Shown here: positions 18,394 through 27,458 of the stretch, in pieces | Layout of the letters: each line of letters begins with the position of its first letter | How positions within the stretch are numbered: position 1 is the first letter of the stretch | NCBI RefSeq assembly: GCF_965279055.1 | Contig: NZ_OZ257125.1 | Coordinates: 3,720,001 to 3,784,000, forward strand | Origin: Hydrocarboniphaga sp965279055 | GTDB taxonomy: Bacteria > Pseudomonadota > Gammaproteobacteria > Nevskiales > Nevskiaceae | Reading direction: 5' to 3' | DNA length: 64,000 nt | Position numbers and translations under genes: made by a program | The notes under the pieces: generated by a model | What the model saw: the letters and a program-made list of their open reading frames with translations, nothing else | Told to the model about the DNA's origin: nothing | The model's database searches: none

Positions 18394-21300
18394 TCACGCG
18401 GCGCGAGCGCGCGACGGCGTTTGAGCCATCTCAAATGCCTGCAGCAAGTCCTTCAGCCGCCGCTCGTATGCCGTCACCGCCGCACCCTTGACCGGCCCGT
18501 AGCCGGCGATCTCCGAAGCTGCGTGCGCGATATCGACCGCTGCGGACAAATTGCCCGCACGCAGCCTGTCCACCAGGCCGAGAATCAGCGCGCGATAGTC
18601 CTCGATCAGCCGCCGTTCCAGGCGCCGTTCCGGGAAATAGCCGAACGGATCGAGGGCGGTGCCGCGCAGCCCCTTGAACTTTGCCAGTACGCGAAACGCG
18701 CCCAGCATCCATGCACCGAAGCGCCGTTTCTTCGGCCGGCCGCTGGAATCGCGGCCCGGCAGCATCGGCGGCGCCAGATTGAAGCTGAGCTTGAAGTCGC
18801 CGGTGAATTGCTCGCGGATGCGCTGCATGAACTGCGGATCGGTGTATAGGCGCGCGACTTCATACTCGTCCTTGTAGGCCATCAGCCGCGCGAGAGTCAG
18901 CGCGACTTCGCGCGTGAAGCGCTCGCCGTCACGCAGCGGTAGCGCAGCGACGCGCCGACCGATGTCGTCGACGAAGCTGCGAAAGCGCTGCGCATAGGCC
19001 GCGTTCTGATACGAGGTCAGCAGGCGCTCGCGGCTCGCGAGCACCTCGTCGACGGTGGCCAGTGGCACGAGTTGCCTGGCGACGCCGAGCTCGCGCGACA
19101 GCGCTTCCGGATCGTGGGCCGCGAGGCGGCCCAGAGCGAAAGTGCGCAAATTGCCTTCGATGAAGCTGCCGTTGAGCCGTATCGCCTGCTCGATGGACGC
19201 GATCGACAGCGGCAGCAGGCCGCGCTGCGCGGCGTAGCCCATCATCAGGATATTGGTGCCGATGCTGTCGCCGGTCAGTTCGGTCGCGAGCCGGCTGCCG
19301 GGCAGTTCGTACAGGGCGCCGCCATCCAGGGCATCGATCACCGCGGCGCGCATGCGCCCTTCGCCGAGATCGAGATGCTTGTTGGCCTGGAAGTCGCCGG
19401 TCGGCGCGACGTCGGTGTTCAAGATCGCCGCGGTGACGCCGGGGCGGACGGTCTTCAGCACCGCCGCGCCGGCGCCGACGATCATGTCGCAGGCGATCAG
19501 CACGTCGGTCATGCCCTCGCCGAGGCGCGAGGTGTAGATGCCTTGCGGATCGCGGCCGATGCGGATGTGGCTGGTGACCGAGCCGCCTTTCTGCGCCATG
19601 CCGGTCAGATCCAGAATCGTGCAGCCCTTGCCGTCCAGATGCGCGGCCATGCCGAGCAGCGCGCCGATGGTCAGCACGCCGGTGCCGCCGATGCCGGCGA
19701 CCAGCATGTTGCAGCCGCGCTCGTCGAGCGCCGCGATCGGCGGCAGCGGCAGCGCGGCGATCAGCCGCTTGAGCCGCTCCGGATCGCCGCTGGAACGCAC
19801 CGCGATCTTCGCGCCGCTGACGGTGACGAACGACGGGCAGAAGCCCTTAACGCAGCTGTAGTCCTTGTTGCAGGTGGACTGGTCGATCCTGCGCTTGCGG
19901 CCGAACTCGGTCTCCAGCGGCAGCACGCTGATGCAGTTGGAGGCCACCGAGCAGTCGCCGCAACCTTCGCAGACATCCGGGTTGATGAACACGCGCTGGT
20001 CCGGATCGGCCATCAGGCCGCGCTTGCGGCGACGACGCTTTTCTGCGGCGCAGGTCTGCTCGTAGACGATCGCGGACACGCCACTGATCTTCTGCAGCTC
20101 GCGCTGCACCTGATCCAGATCGTCGCGGTGATGCAGCGTGACGCCGGCCGGCAAGCCCGCGCTTTTGTACTGCTCGGGATTGTCGGATACCAGCCTCACC
20201 GGCTTGACGCCTTCGGCGAGCAGTTGCTGCACCATGCCGACCGGCGTGATGCCCAGCTCCACCGGCTGGCCGCCGGTCATCGCGACCGCGTCGTTGTAGA
20301 GGAGCTTGTAAGTCAGCGTCGCTTTGGCGGCGACCGCAGCGCGGATCGCGAGGATGCCGGAGTGCGAGTAGGTGCCGTCGCCCATGTTCTGGAACACATG
20401 CGGCAGCTCGACGAACTGGCCGACCGAGACCCAGGGCGATCCTTCGTGACCCATCGGCACGAACTGCATCGTGTTGCGATCCATCACCACCGCGGCGAGG
20501 CCGTGGCAGCCGATACCGCCGAGCGCGAGCGCGCCGTCCGGCGTCTTGGTGCTGGTGTTGTGCGGGCAGCCGCTGCAGAAATACGCGGGACGCGTCGTCG
20601 CGCTGCCGAGCGACAGCGCACGCGTTTCCAGCGCCTGCAATGCGGTGTATTGCGTATCGACGCGTTCGTCGGCGATGCCAAGCTGCTGCAGCACGGTTCT
20701 GATCGCGCTGCGCACCTGCGCGACGCGCAGCTCGCCGGCCGACGGCAGCAGCGGCGTACCGTTCAGATCGTACTTGCCGGTGATCGCCGGACGACGCCGC
20801 GCCTCCAGCGCATACAGATGCCGCGCGATCTGCTCTTCCATCACCGGCCGCTTTTCTTCGACGACCAGCACCGCGCTGCTGCCCTGCGCGAAATCGATCA
20901 GACGCTTCGGGTCCATCGGCCAGATCAGCGCCGGCTTGTAGACGCGGATGCCGAGCCGCGCGCAGCTGCGCTCGTCGAGGCCGAGGTCGGCCAGCGCCTG
21001 GCGCACGTCGAGATAGGCCTTGCCGGCGCTGACGATGGACAGCGTGCGGCGTTCGCCGCCGATGACGACACGGTCCAGGCCGTTGGCGCGCGCGAATGCG
21101 GTCGCGGCCGGCAGGCGACGATTGACCAGCGCGTCTTCCTCGACCAGCGGCGGCAGGTTCTGCCGCAGGTTCAGGCCCTGCGGCGGCAGCACGATGTCGC
21201 CCGGCGTCGCATAGACGCGGTGCGGATCGGGCAGCGCGATCGATGCGGTCAGATCCAGCGTATCGGTGATGCATTTGAGCGCGACATAAGCGCCGCTATA

Positions 21301-21873
21301 ACGCGACATCGCAATGCCGGCCAGGCCATATTCGATGATCTCGGCGATCGTCGCCGGATACAGCACCGGCAGCATTGCCGCGATCAGCGTGTGCTCGCTC
21401 TGGTGCGCGCTGTCCGAGGACTTGCCGCCGTGATCGTCGCCGGCGATCGCGAGAAATCCGCCGGTCGCCGAGGCACCTTCGAGATTGCCGAGCTTCAGCG
21501 ATTCGCAGGCGCGATCGACGCCGATGCCCTTGCCGTACCACAGCCCGAAGATGCCATCGAAGTCCGACTTGCCGAACCAGGCGAGCTGCTGGGTGCCGCG
21601 AATCGCGCTCACCGCGAGTTCCTCGTTCAGACCCGGTACGAAGCGGATGTCGTGCGCGTCGATCAGCTTCTGCGCGCCCCATAGAGCCGAGTCGTAGACG
21701 CCGAGCGGCGAGCCCCTGTAGCCCGAGATGTAACCCGCGGTCTTCAGCCCCGCCGCGCGATCGCGTCGCGACTGGTCCAGCGGCAGCCGCACCAGCGCCT
21801 GGTTCGACGACATGAATACGCGGCCGCCGGTCTGCAGGTACTTGTCATCCAGCGTGGTTACAGACTTCGTCAT
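18394..21873 (-). CDS. Indolepyruvate:ferredoxin oxidoreductase, single-chain (IorA-IorB fusion type)
   Basis: A 1159-residue 2-oxoacid:ferredoxin oxidoreductase with the subunits fused, as in many proteobacteria. The N-terminal pyrimidine-binding domain begins at SGYRGSPLGVYD. A CSGCPHNTS motif and the TPP domain (GIGCHGLAAVV, then NMGDGTYSHSG) lie near residues 430-520. The ferredoxin-like Fe-S region has VCEGCGDCSVASNC and CNKDYSCVKGFCP. The C-terminal gamma domain starts near GIGGTGVLTIGALLG. It decarboxylates arylpyruvates or branched 2-oxoacids to acyl-CoA and reduces ferredoxin. Here it probably supplies acyl-CoA from amino-acid-like or aromatic intermediates (inference). The ATG at 21871-21873 is the natural start. 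Confidence 0.93.
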   Translation of the reverse strand: MTKSVTTLDDKYLQTGGRVFMSSNQALVRLPLDQSRRDRAAGLKTAGYISGYRGSPLGVYDSALWGAQKLIDAHDIRFVPGLNEELAVSAIRGTQQLAWFGKSDFDGIFGLWYGKGIGVDRACESLKLGNLEGASATGGFLAIAGDDHGGKSSDSAHQSEHTLIAAMLPVLYPATIAEIIEYGLAGIAMSRYSGAYVALKCITDTLDLTASIALPDPHRVYATPGDIVLPPQGLNLRQNLPPLVEEDALVNRRLPAATAFARANGLDRVVIGGERRTLSIVSAGKAYLDVRQALADLGLDERSCARLGIRVYKPALIWPMDPKRLIDFAQGSSAVLVVEEKRPVMEEQIARHLYALEARRRPAITGKYDLNGTPLLPSAGELRVAQVRSAIRTVLQQLGIADERVDTQYTALQALETRALSLGSATTRPAYFCSGCPHNTSTKTPDGALALGGIGCHGLAAVVMDRNTMQFVPMGHEGSPWVSVGQFVELPHVFQNMGDGTYSHSGILAIRAAVAAKATLTYKLLYNDAVAMTGGQPVELGITPVGMVQQLLAEGVKPVRLVSDNPEQYKSAGLPAGVTLHHRDDLDQVQRELQKISGVSAIVYEQTCAAEKRRRRKRGLMADPDQRVFINPDVCEGCGDCSVASNCISVLPLETEFGRKRRIDQSTCNKDYSCVKGFCPSFVTVSGAKIAVRSSGDPERLKRLIAALPLPPIAALDERGCNMLVAGIGGTGVLTIGALLGMAAHLDGKGCTILDLTGMAQKGGSVTSHIRIGRDPQGIYTSRLGEGMTDVLIACDMIVGAGAAVLKTVRPGVTAAILNTDVAPTGDFQANKHLDLGEGRMRAAVIDALDGGALYELPGSRLATELTGDSIGTNILMMGYAAQRGLLPLSIASIEQAIRLNGSFIEGNLRTFALGRLAAHDPEALSRELGVARQLVPLATVDEVLASRERLLTSYQNAAYAQRFRSFVDDIGRRVAALPLRDGERFTREVALTLARLMAYKDEYEVARLYTDPQFMQRIREQFTGDFKLSFNLAPPMLPGRDSSGRPKKRRFGAWMLGAFRVLAKFKGLRGTALDPFGYFPERRLERRLIEDYRALILGLVDRLRAGNLSAAVDIAHAASEIAGYGPVKGAAVTAYERRLKDLLQAFEMAQTPSRARAA

Positions 21874-21900
21874 CGGGGATTCAAATGGTCTCTGGTTTTA

Positions 21901-22015
21901 CCCTCTCCCCTTGTGGGAGAGGGTGCCGCGCAGCGGCGGGAGAGGGGTTGCGAACTTGAAGAGCACAACCCCTCTCCCGGCCCTTCGGGCCACCCTCTCC
22001 CGCAAGGGGAGAGGG
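21901..22015. repeat. Palindromic intergenic repeat pair, family A
   Basis: The first unit is CCCTCTCCCCTTGTGGGAGA followed by GGGTGCCGCGCAGCGGCGGGAGAGGGG. The inverted second unit ends CTCTCCCGCAAGGGGAGAGG. It fills the space between the indolepyruvate oxidoreductase start and the VOC gene end. Confidence 0.92.
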
Positions 22016-22022
22016 CTTGTTG

Positions 22023-22499
22023 CTAAGCCGGCCGCTTCGGCAGCTTGTCCATGCGGAAATCGCAATGCTCCGCGGTCTGCTGGATCTCGATCAGGTTGCC
22101 TTCCGGATCGCGGCCGTAGATCGACTTCACATGACCGACGTCGATCGGCCCCGGCTGGCTGAAGCTCATGCCCAGGCCGCGCAGGCGCTCGACCTCGAAC
22201 TCGATGTCGGTCGCATCGACGCAGAAATGCGTGTAGCCACGGTCGTAGGGCTGCAGCGGGCCGGGCGCGACCGGCTGCGGCGCGCTGTACTGGAACATTT
22301 CCATGTAGCAGTTGCCGGCGCGCAGCATCGCGCCGCGCGCGGCCGAGTTCGGCACGTCGACGATGCGGTCAATGAACTCGCTGTCGCTCCACTCGAAAGG
22401 CTCGCCGACCACGTCGAAGCCGAAGGCCTGCTTGTAGAAGCTCACCATGCGGTCCATGTCGCGCACGTGCACGGCGACGTGGTGTATGCCTTTGATCAT
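22023..22499 (-). CDS. VOC-superfamily protein (glyoxalase/extradiol dioxygenase fold)
   Basis: A 158-residue protein with one vicinal-oxygen-chelate module. The ATG at 22499 is chosen because GGGGAGAGAGACCG precedes it; a longer frame reaching 22670 has no ribosome binding site. Metal-ligand positions are plausible at His6/7 (KGIHHVAVHVRDMD), Glu in YMEMFQY, His in YTHFCVD and Glu in GNLIEIQQ. It could be a glyoxalase-like isomerase, a methylmalonyl-CoA-epimerase-like enzyme or an extradiol dioxygenase. It is transcribed with the downstream oxidoreductase gene and divergently from the amidohydrolase gene. Confidence 0.85.
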   Translation of the reverse strand: MIKGIHHVAVHVRDMDRMVSFYKQAFGFDVVGEPFEWSDSEFIDRIVDVPNSAARGAMLRAGNCYMEMFQYSAPQPVAPGPLQPYDRGYTHFCVDATDIEFEVERLRGLGMSFSQPGPIDVGHVKSIYGRDPEGNLIEIQQTAEHCDFRMDKLPKRPA

Positions 22500-22703
22500 C
22501 GGTCTCTCTCCCCGTTCTGCCTGGAGTTTTTGCCTGGCAAGGCTTGCGAATAGCCGCGAGTCTAGCGAGCGCCAAACCGCGCCAAAGGCGGCTGGCCGGG
22601 GCAGGCAAGGCCGGGTGCGCGCGGGGTCATCTGGCCCCGGGAGGTGGGTTGCATAATCGGTCACCGGCAACAGCCCGGGTTAAAGGGCTGGGAGGCAGAA
22701 ACC

Positions 22704-23984
22704 ATGAATAAAACCATCATTGCAGGCGCCAGAATCTGGGACGCCAGCGGCGCGGCGCCTTTCGACGGCGAGGTGCTGATCATCGGCAACCGCATCAGCG
22801 CGGTAGCGCGGGGAGCGGGCCAGCTGCCACGCAGCGGCGCCACCGTGATCGAGGCGCGCGGCATGACCCTGATGCCGGGCATGACCGAGGGCCATGCGCA
22901 CCTGTCGTTCGAGGCAGTGACCTCGACCGAAGACCTGATCGCGCCGCCGCCGGAAGAACACACGCTGTTGACTGCACGCGTAGCCAAGGTCCTGCTGGAT
23001 CATGGCTTCACCAGCGCCTGGGGCGCATCCGAGGCCAAGCTGCGGCTCGGCGTCGCGGTGCGCAACGAGGTCGACGCCGGCCGCCTGCCCGGGCCGCGCA
23101 TCCGCGCCGGCTCGCTGGAAATCACCGTCACCGGCGCGATGGGCGACGAAAGCAAGCTGCACAACCCGCGCAAGGGCCCGTCTATCATCGTCGACGGCCC
23201 CGAGGAAATGCGCAAAGCCGTGCGCCTGTGCTGCCGCGAGGGCTGCGACAACATCAAGCTCGACGTCTCCGGCGATCCGTTCTATCCGAACACGCCGGCC
23301 AATACGACGCCGATGGCGTATGAAGAAATCCTGATGGCGGTGGAAACCGCGCACGCCTATGGCCGCAAGGTCAACGCGCATACGCGCTCGATCGGTGGTA
23401 CCCAGGCCTGCCTGAAAGCCGGCGTCGACGTGCTGTTCCACTGCGAATACAGCGACGAGAAAACGCTGGACATGTTCGAGGAAGCCAGGGACCGCGTGTT
23501 CGTCGTGCCGACGGTCAGCCTGTTCCACACCATCGTCAAGAACGAAGCGGCCGGTTACGGCCTGAGCGCGGAAATCGGCGGCTACATGGGCATTCCGGGG
23601 CTACTAGAAGCTTCGGTGGCGACGCATACCGCGCTGCGCAAGCGCGGCATCCGCCACCTGATCGGCGGCGACTACGGCTTCGCCTGGAGCCGCCAGGGCA
23701 CCAATGCGCGCGACCTTCAGTTCTTCGTCGATTACTACGGTTACACGCCGGGCGAGGCGCTGCGCTGCGCCACGCGCAACGGCGGCGCGCTGATGACCAG
23801 CGTCAGCGGCGACAAGCTCGGCGAAATCGGTGAAGGCTATCTCGCCGATCTGCTGCTGGTCGACGGTGACCCGCTGGCCGACCTGTCGCTGCTGTGCGAC
23901 GCCACGCGTCTGCGCCTGATCATCAAGGACGGCGCGATCTACAAGAACGACACCGCCGCGATCGCGCATCGCGCCGCGGCCTGA
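22704..23984 (+). CDS. Amidohydrolase-family metal-dependent hydrolase
   Basis: A 426-residue amidohydrolase. The ATG at 22704 follows GGGAGGCAGAAACC. The HxH metal site is in TEGHAHLSFEA. A lysine that may be carboxylated is in CDNIKLDVSGDP. Further ligands are His in AHTRSIGG, His in LFHCEYSDE and Asp in IGGDYGFAW, ending with the urease/imidazolonepropionase-like beta-sandwich (YLADLLLVDGDPLADL). It probably hydrolyses an amide, ureide or lactone bond in the cytosol. It is followed 16 bp later by a Rieske oxygenase, so the two probably form one operon that begins substrate breakdown. Confidence 0.9.
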   Translation: MNKTIIAGARIWDASGAAPFDGEVLIIGNRISAVARGAGQLPRSGATVIEARGMTLMPGMTEGHAHLSFEAVTSTEDLIAPPPEEHTLLTARVAKVLLDHGFTSAWGASEAKLRLGVAVRNEVDAGRLPGPRIRAGSLEITVTGAMGDESKLHNPRKGPSIIVDGPEEMRKAVRLCCREGCDNIKLDVSGDPFYPNTPANTTPMAYEEILMAVETAHAYGRKVNAHTRSIGGTQACLKAGVDVLFHCEYSDEKTLDMFEEARDRVFVVPTVSLFHTIVKNEAAGYGLSAEIGGYMGIPGLLEASVATHTALRKRGIRHLIGGDYGFAWSRQGTNARDLQFFVDYYGYTPGEALRCATRNGGALMTSVSGDKLGEIGEGYLADLLLVDGDPLADLSLLCDATRLRLIIKDGAIYKNDTAAIAHRAAA

Positions 23985-24000
23985 GGACGACACGCAGACC

Positions 24001-25410
24001 ATGAACGACAGCACCATCATCAAGCTCAAAGACCTTCCGAAAGGTGCCGCACGCTGCCCCGGCGCGCCGAGCACGCAGGACATCATCGCCGCCGACAAGG
24101 TTGCCGCACCGGGCTGGGTGCGCTCCGAGTCCTACCACTTCATGGGCGACGAGGACATCTCCAAGGATCGCTACATCGACGCCGACTACGCCAAGCGCGA
24201 GTTCAAGAACCTGTGGACGCGCACCTGGCAGTTTGCCTGCCGCGAGGAGCATATTCCGAACGTCGGCGACTACCACGTCTACGACATCGGTCCGTACTCG
24301 TTCATCATCACCCGCGTCACCGAAACCGAAGTGCGCGGCTACTACAACGCCTGCCTGCACCGCGGCACCAAGCTGCGCGCCAGCGGCACCGAGGGCAGCG
24401 CCGAAGAATTCAAGTGCAGCTTCCACGGCTGGAGCTGGAACCTCGACGGCTCGCACAAGGAAACCGTCTGCCACTGGGATTTCCCGCATGTCGAGCCGAA
24501 CAACTTCGCGCTGCCGCAGGTGCGCGTCGAGCTGATGTGGGGCTTCGTTTTCATCAACATGGACCCGGATGCGCCGAGCTTCGCCGACTACGTCGGCGCG
24601 GAAGCCAAGTCGCATTTCGACAAATGGGGCCTGGAAGACCGCAGCATCTACCTGCACGTGGTCAAGCGCCTGCCGTGCAACTGGAAGCTTGGTATCGATG
24701 CGTTCCTGGAGGCCTACCACGTCATCGAAACGCATCCGCAGGTCGCGATCAGCAACGCCGACGCGAACTCGCAGTACGACACCTACGGCGAGCACGTCAA
24801 TCGCTTCATCTCGACGCTGGGCGTGCTCAGCCCGCATCTGTACGGCCAGTACACCGAGCAGGACATCTTCGACCAGTTCACCATCGGTGACGCCACCGCC
24901 ATGGGCGGCGCCGCCAAGCCGAAAGTGCCGCAAGGCAGCACCGCGCGCGCGGAAATGGCGGTGATGTTCCGCGGCATGTTCGAACAGGCATCGGGCACCG
25001 ATCTGAGCAAGGTTTCGGATTCGGAACTGCTCGATGCCTTCTCCTACACCATCTTCCCGAACATCTTCCTGTGGCCCGGTATTTCGCTGCCGCTGGTCTA
25101 CCGCTTCCGCCCCGATCCGCACGACCATCGCAAGTGCCTGTACGAAGTGTTCTTCATGAAGCCGGTTGCGCCCGGCACCGCGCGGCCGATGCCGGCGGAG
25201 CCGATTCGTCTGCAGGATCACCAGTCGTTCTGCGAGGCGCCCGGCATGACCGAGGCCTTCGGCAAGATCCTCGACCAGGACACCGACAACCTGATCCTGC
25301 AGCAGGAAGGCCTGGAGGCCAGCGCCAAGAGCGGCCTGACGCTGGGCAACTACCAGGAAATCCGCGTGCGCCATTTCGAGCGCGCGGTGGACAAGTACGT
25401 CGGCAAGTAG
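24001..25410 (+). CDS. Rieske-type aromatic ring-hydroxylating oxygenase, alpha subunit
   Basis: A 469-residue oxygenase component. The Rieske [2Fe-2S] ligands are C118-x-H120 and C139-x2-H142 (ACLHRGTKL, KCSFHGWSW). The catalytic mononuclear iron site lies in DAFLEAYHVIETHPQ, with the two His spaced as in the Ring_hydroxyl_A family. Electrons probably come from the small Rieske ferredoxin encoded at 25609. No beta subunit gene is adjacent, which fits alpha-only (alpha3) oxygenases such as those acting on phenoxy, phthalate, terpenoid or steroid substrates. Substrate is unknown. Confidence 0.93.
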   Translation: MNDSTIIKLKDLPKGAARCPGAPSTQDIIAADKVAAPGWVRSESYHFMGDEDISKDRYIDADYAKREFKNLWTRTWQFACREEHIPNVGDYHVYDIGPYSFIITRVTETEVRGYYNACLHRGTKLRASGTEGSAEEFKCSFHGWSWNLDGSHKETVCHWDFPHVEPNNFALPQVRVELMWGFVFINMDPDAPSFADYVGAEAKSHFDKWGLEDRSIYLHVVKRLPCNWKLGIDAFLEAYHVIETHPQVAISNADANSQYDTYGEHVNRFISTLGVLSPHLYGQYTEQDIFDQFTIGDATAMGGAAKPKVPQGSTARAEMAVMFRGMFEQASGTDLSKVSDSELLDAFSYTIFPNIFLWPGISLPLVYRFRPDPHDHRKCLYEVFFMKPVAPGTARPMPAEPIRLQDHQSFCEAPGMTEAFGKILDQDTDNLILQQEGLEASAKSGLTLGNYQEIRVRHFERAVDKYVGK

Positions 25411-25422
25411 TCGACACAGTTG

Positions 25423-25576
25423 CCCTCTCCCTCCGGGAGAGGGTGGCTTGATCCACCCCACGAAGTGCGAGCACTTCGTGGGGACCCCGAAGCAGCGCCG
25501 GGTGAGGGCCTGGACGTCGCGCATGGCGCTTAACTAAGAGTCCCTCACCCCTGCCCCTCTCCCGAAGGGAGAGGGG
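25423..25576. repeat. Family A palindrome interrupted by a second palindrome
   Basis: The outer arms are the usual CCCTCTCCCTCCGGGAGAGG and CCCCTCTCCCGAAGGGAGAG. Inside the first unit there is an extra perfect inverted repeat at 25456-25483, CCCCACGAAGTG-CGAG-CACTTCGTGGGG, absent from the other copies. It lies between the Rieske oxygenase and its ferredoxin gene. Confidence 0.9.
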
Positions 25577-25608
25577 TTCCATCCGCGATCCAAAGGTAGC
25601 CAACAACC

Positions 25609-25920
25609 GTGTCGACTTCATTCACCCGCGTGCTGGCGCTCGCGGAACTGCCGGTCAACGGCAAGAAGCCGCTCAGCGTCGCCGGCAAGCCGATCCTGCT
25701 GTGCAACGTCAACGGCCAGCTGCACGCGATCTCCAACGTCTGCTCGCACAACGACAAGCCGTTGGAGCGCGGCCGCCTCGGCAACGGCTGGATCGCCTGC
25801 CCGACGCATGGCGCCCGCTTCGACCTGGCCACCGGCAAGCCGCTTTGTTTGCCGGCGACGCAGCCGATCAAGACTTACGAGCTGCGCGTGGTCGAGGACT
25901 GGATCGAAGTGCTGGTTTGA
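25609..25920 (+). CDS. Rieske [2Fe-2S] ferredoxin
   Basis: A 103-residue protein consisting of a single Rieske domain. Ligands are Cys45-x-His47 (NVCSHNDKPLE) and Cys64-x2-His67 (WIACPTHGARFD), the spacing seen in naphthalene/biphenyl dioxygenase ferredoxins. The GTG at 25609 is the only start near the beginning of the domain. It is separated from the oxygenase gene by the palindrome, and is its likely electron donor. A dedicated ferredoxin reductase was not found next to it. Confidence 0.93.
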   Translation: MSTSFTRVLALAELPVNGKKPLSVAGKPILLCNVNGQLHAISNVCSHNDKPLERGRLGNGWIACPTHGARFDLATGKPLCLPATQPIKTYELRVVEDWIEVLV

Positions 25921-25936
25921 GCAGCGCACAACCAAC

Positions 25937-26046
25937 ATCCGTTCCGCCCGAGTAGCCGCTTCAGCGGCGTATCGAGGGACGCCTGCGAGGCCGGTCCGCT
26001 CCCTCGATACGCGGGCAAGCCCGCTACTCGGGACAAACGGGGTTTG
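25937..26046. repeat. Inverted repeat, family B (CGAGTAGC ... GTATCGAGGGA type)
   Basis: Arms CCGTTCCGCCCGAGTAGCCG with GCGTATCGAGGGA, and the inverse TCCCTCGATACGCGGGCAAG with CCCGCTACTCGGGACAAACG. It lies upstream of the hot-dog dehydratase gene. Family B recurs at 29201, 43079, 52902, 56196, 56328, 56464 and as a relic at 61653. Confidence 0.92.
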
Positions 26047-26158
26047 TTGGCTGGCCCCGCCGCGTGCGCCTACTGTCGATGCACCGGCGCTGGATGACGG
26101 GATCACGCGGCGCCCGCAAGATACGATCTGTTCACCAAAATTATTTCCGGAGAGCGGG

Positions 26159-27331
26159 ATGTCTGAAGTGAAGCTCGACATGAGCGATGTCGACAAATGG
26201 ATCGGCAAGCCGGTGATCTTTGCCGAGCTGTGGGACCCCTGCAATGCCACCGACATCCGCCGCTGGGTCATGGCGATGGATTATCCGAACCCGATCCACT
26301 GGGACCAGGAGTTCGCGCAGAAATCGCAGTTCGGCGGCATCGTCGCGCCGCAGTCGTTCGCGGTGGCGATGGACTACGGCCACGGTTGCCATCCGGCCTG
26401 CGTCGGCAAGATCCCGGGCTCGCACCTGATTTTCGGCGGCGAGGAATGGTGGTTCTTCGATGCGAAAGTTCGCCCCGGCGACAAGCTGTTCCAGAAGCGC
26501 CGCTTCGACGGCTACGACGTCAAGGACACCAGCTTTGCCGGCCCGACCGTGTTCACGCGCGGCGACACCGAGCACCGCAACCAGAACGGCGTGCTGGTCG
26601 CGCGCGAGCGCGCCACCGCGATCCGTTACCTGATCGACGAAGCCAACCAGCGCAAGGTGTACGGCAAGGAGAAAGCCTCGCCGAAGCGCTGGGACAAGCA
26701 GGAACTGGCCGAGATCCACAAGCTGCGCTACGACTGGCTGCTGTCGGGGCGTGAAGGCAAGTCGCCGAACTGGAGCTCGGTCAAGGTCGGCGACAAACTG
26801 CCACGCCGCGTGATCGGCCCGCACACGATCACGACCTTCGTCACCGAGTACCGCGCGTACCGGCAGAACATCTGGGGCACCTGGCGCTGGAACGTGCCCG
26901 AAGGCGCCTACGATCCGGCCAAGGAAGACGCCGGCTTCGCCCAGGACATGACCTATGACCACGACGCGCGGCGCATCGATCCGCGCCAGGGCGACGGCCT
27001 GTACTACGGCCCGTCCAGCGGCCATTTGAATCTGGAGAAAGCCGCGAACATCGGCATGGGCGGCATGTACGGCTACGGCGCGTCGATGAACGCCTGGCAG
27101 GTCGACACCATCGCCTACTGGGCCGGCCACAACGGCTTCGTCTGGCACTCGGTCACGCAGTTCCGCAGCCCGGCGTTCGAGGGCGACATCACCTACATCG
27201 ACGGCGAAGTCGTCGACAAGATCGAGCGCTCGGTCTATGGCTGCCCGGTGGTCGTCGTGCAGGTGAAGATGAAGACGCAGAACGGCGAGACGATTCTGAC
27301 CGGCAAGGCGGAAGTGCAGCTGCCGTACTGA
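26159..27331 (+). CDS. MaoC/FAS1-like double hot-dog dehydratase
   Basis: A 390-residue protein. The ATG at 26159 follows TTCCGGAGAGCGGG. It appears to contain two hot-dog domains. The N-terminal one (about 1-165, with NPIHWDQEFAQKSQFGGIVAP, where the NPIHxD-like segment matches the MaoC hydratase signature) resembles the FAS1-like dehydratase family. The second is about residues 200-390, with YWAGHNGFVWHSVTQFRSPA. Such proteins hydrate or dehydrate enoyl-CoA esters. It probably acts with the acyl-CoA synthetase (27459) and enoyl-CoA hydratase (29334) downstream. Confidence 0.82.
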   Translation: MSEVKLDMSDVDKWIGKPVIFAELWDPCNATDIRRWVMAMDYPNPIHWDQEFAQKSQFGGIVAPQSFAVAMDYGHGCHPACVGKIPGSHLIFGGEEWWFFDAKVRPGDKLFQKRRFDGYDVKDTSFAGPTVFTRGDTEHRNQNGVLVARERATAIRYLIDEANQRKVYGKEKASPKRWDKQELAEIHKLRYDWLLSGREGKSPNWSSVKVGDKLPRRVIGPHTITTFVTEYRAYRQNIWGTWRWNVPEGAYDPAKEDAGFAQDMTYDHDARRIDPRQGDGLYYGPSSGHLNLEKAANIGMGGMYGYGASMNAWQVDTIAYWAGHNGFVWHSVTQFRSPAFEGDITYIDGEVVDKIERSVYGCPVVVVQVKMKTQNGETILTGKAEVQLPY

Positions 27332-27360
27332 GTGTCTCGATAAGAATGCGCAGCCTCTTT

Positions 27361-27440
27361 GTCATTCCCGCGAAGGCGGGAATCCAGTTCTTGCAGTACC
27401 GCGCTACCGTCCCCTGGATTCCCGCCTTCGCGGGAATGAC
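27361..27440. repeat. Inverted repeat, family D (GTCATTCCCGC type)
   Basis: Arms GTCATTCCCGCGAAGGCGGG and CCCGCCTTCGCGGGAATGAC, with AATCCAG/CTGGATT inside. It fills most of the gap between the dehydratase and the acyl-CoA synthetase gene. It is the second copy of the element seen at 11976-12056. Confidence 0.92.
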
Positions 27441-27458
27441 AGCGTCAGCAGGATCGCC

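Noticed and set aside
18282..18434. N-terminal extension of the SIP-type oxidoreductase
   Set aside because: The extension is the translation of a family C palindrome (RSGLARDP..), and the internal ATG at 18281 gives the normal family length.
19072..21684. 870-codon plus-strand frame opposite the indolepyruvate oxidoreductase gene
   Set aside because: It is a shadow frame. The minus-strand protein has all the expected TPP and Fe-S motifs, while this one has none.
25808..26158. Upstream extension of the hot-dog dehydratase through the Rieske ferredoxin and a family B repeat
   Set aside because: It overlaps the ferredoxin gene in another frame, and the ATG at 26159 has a good ribosome binding site and starts the family sequence.
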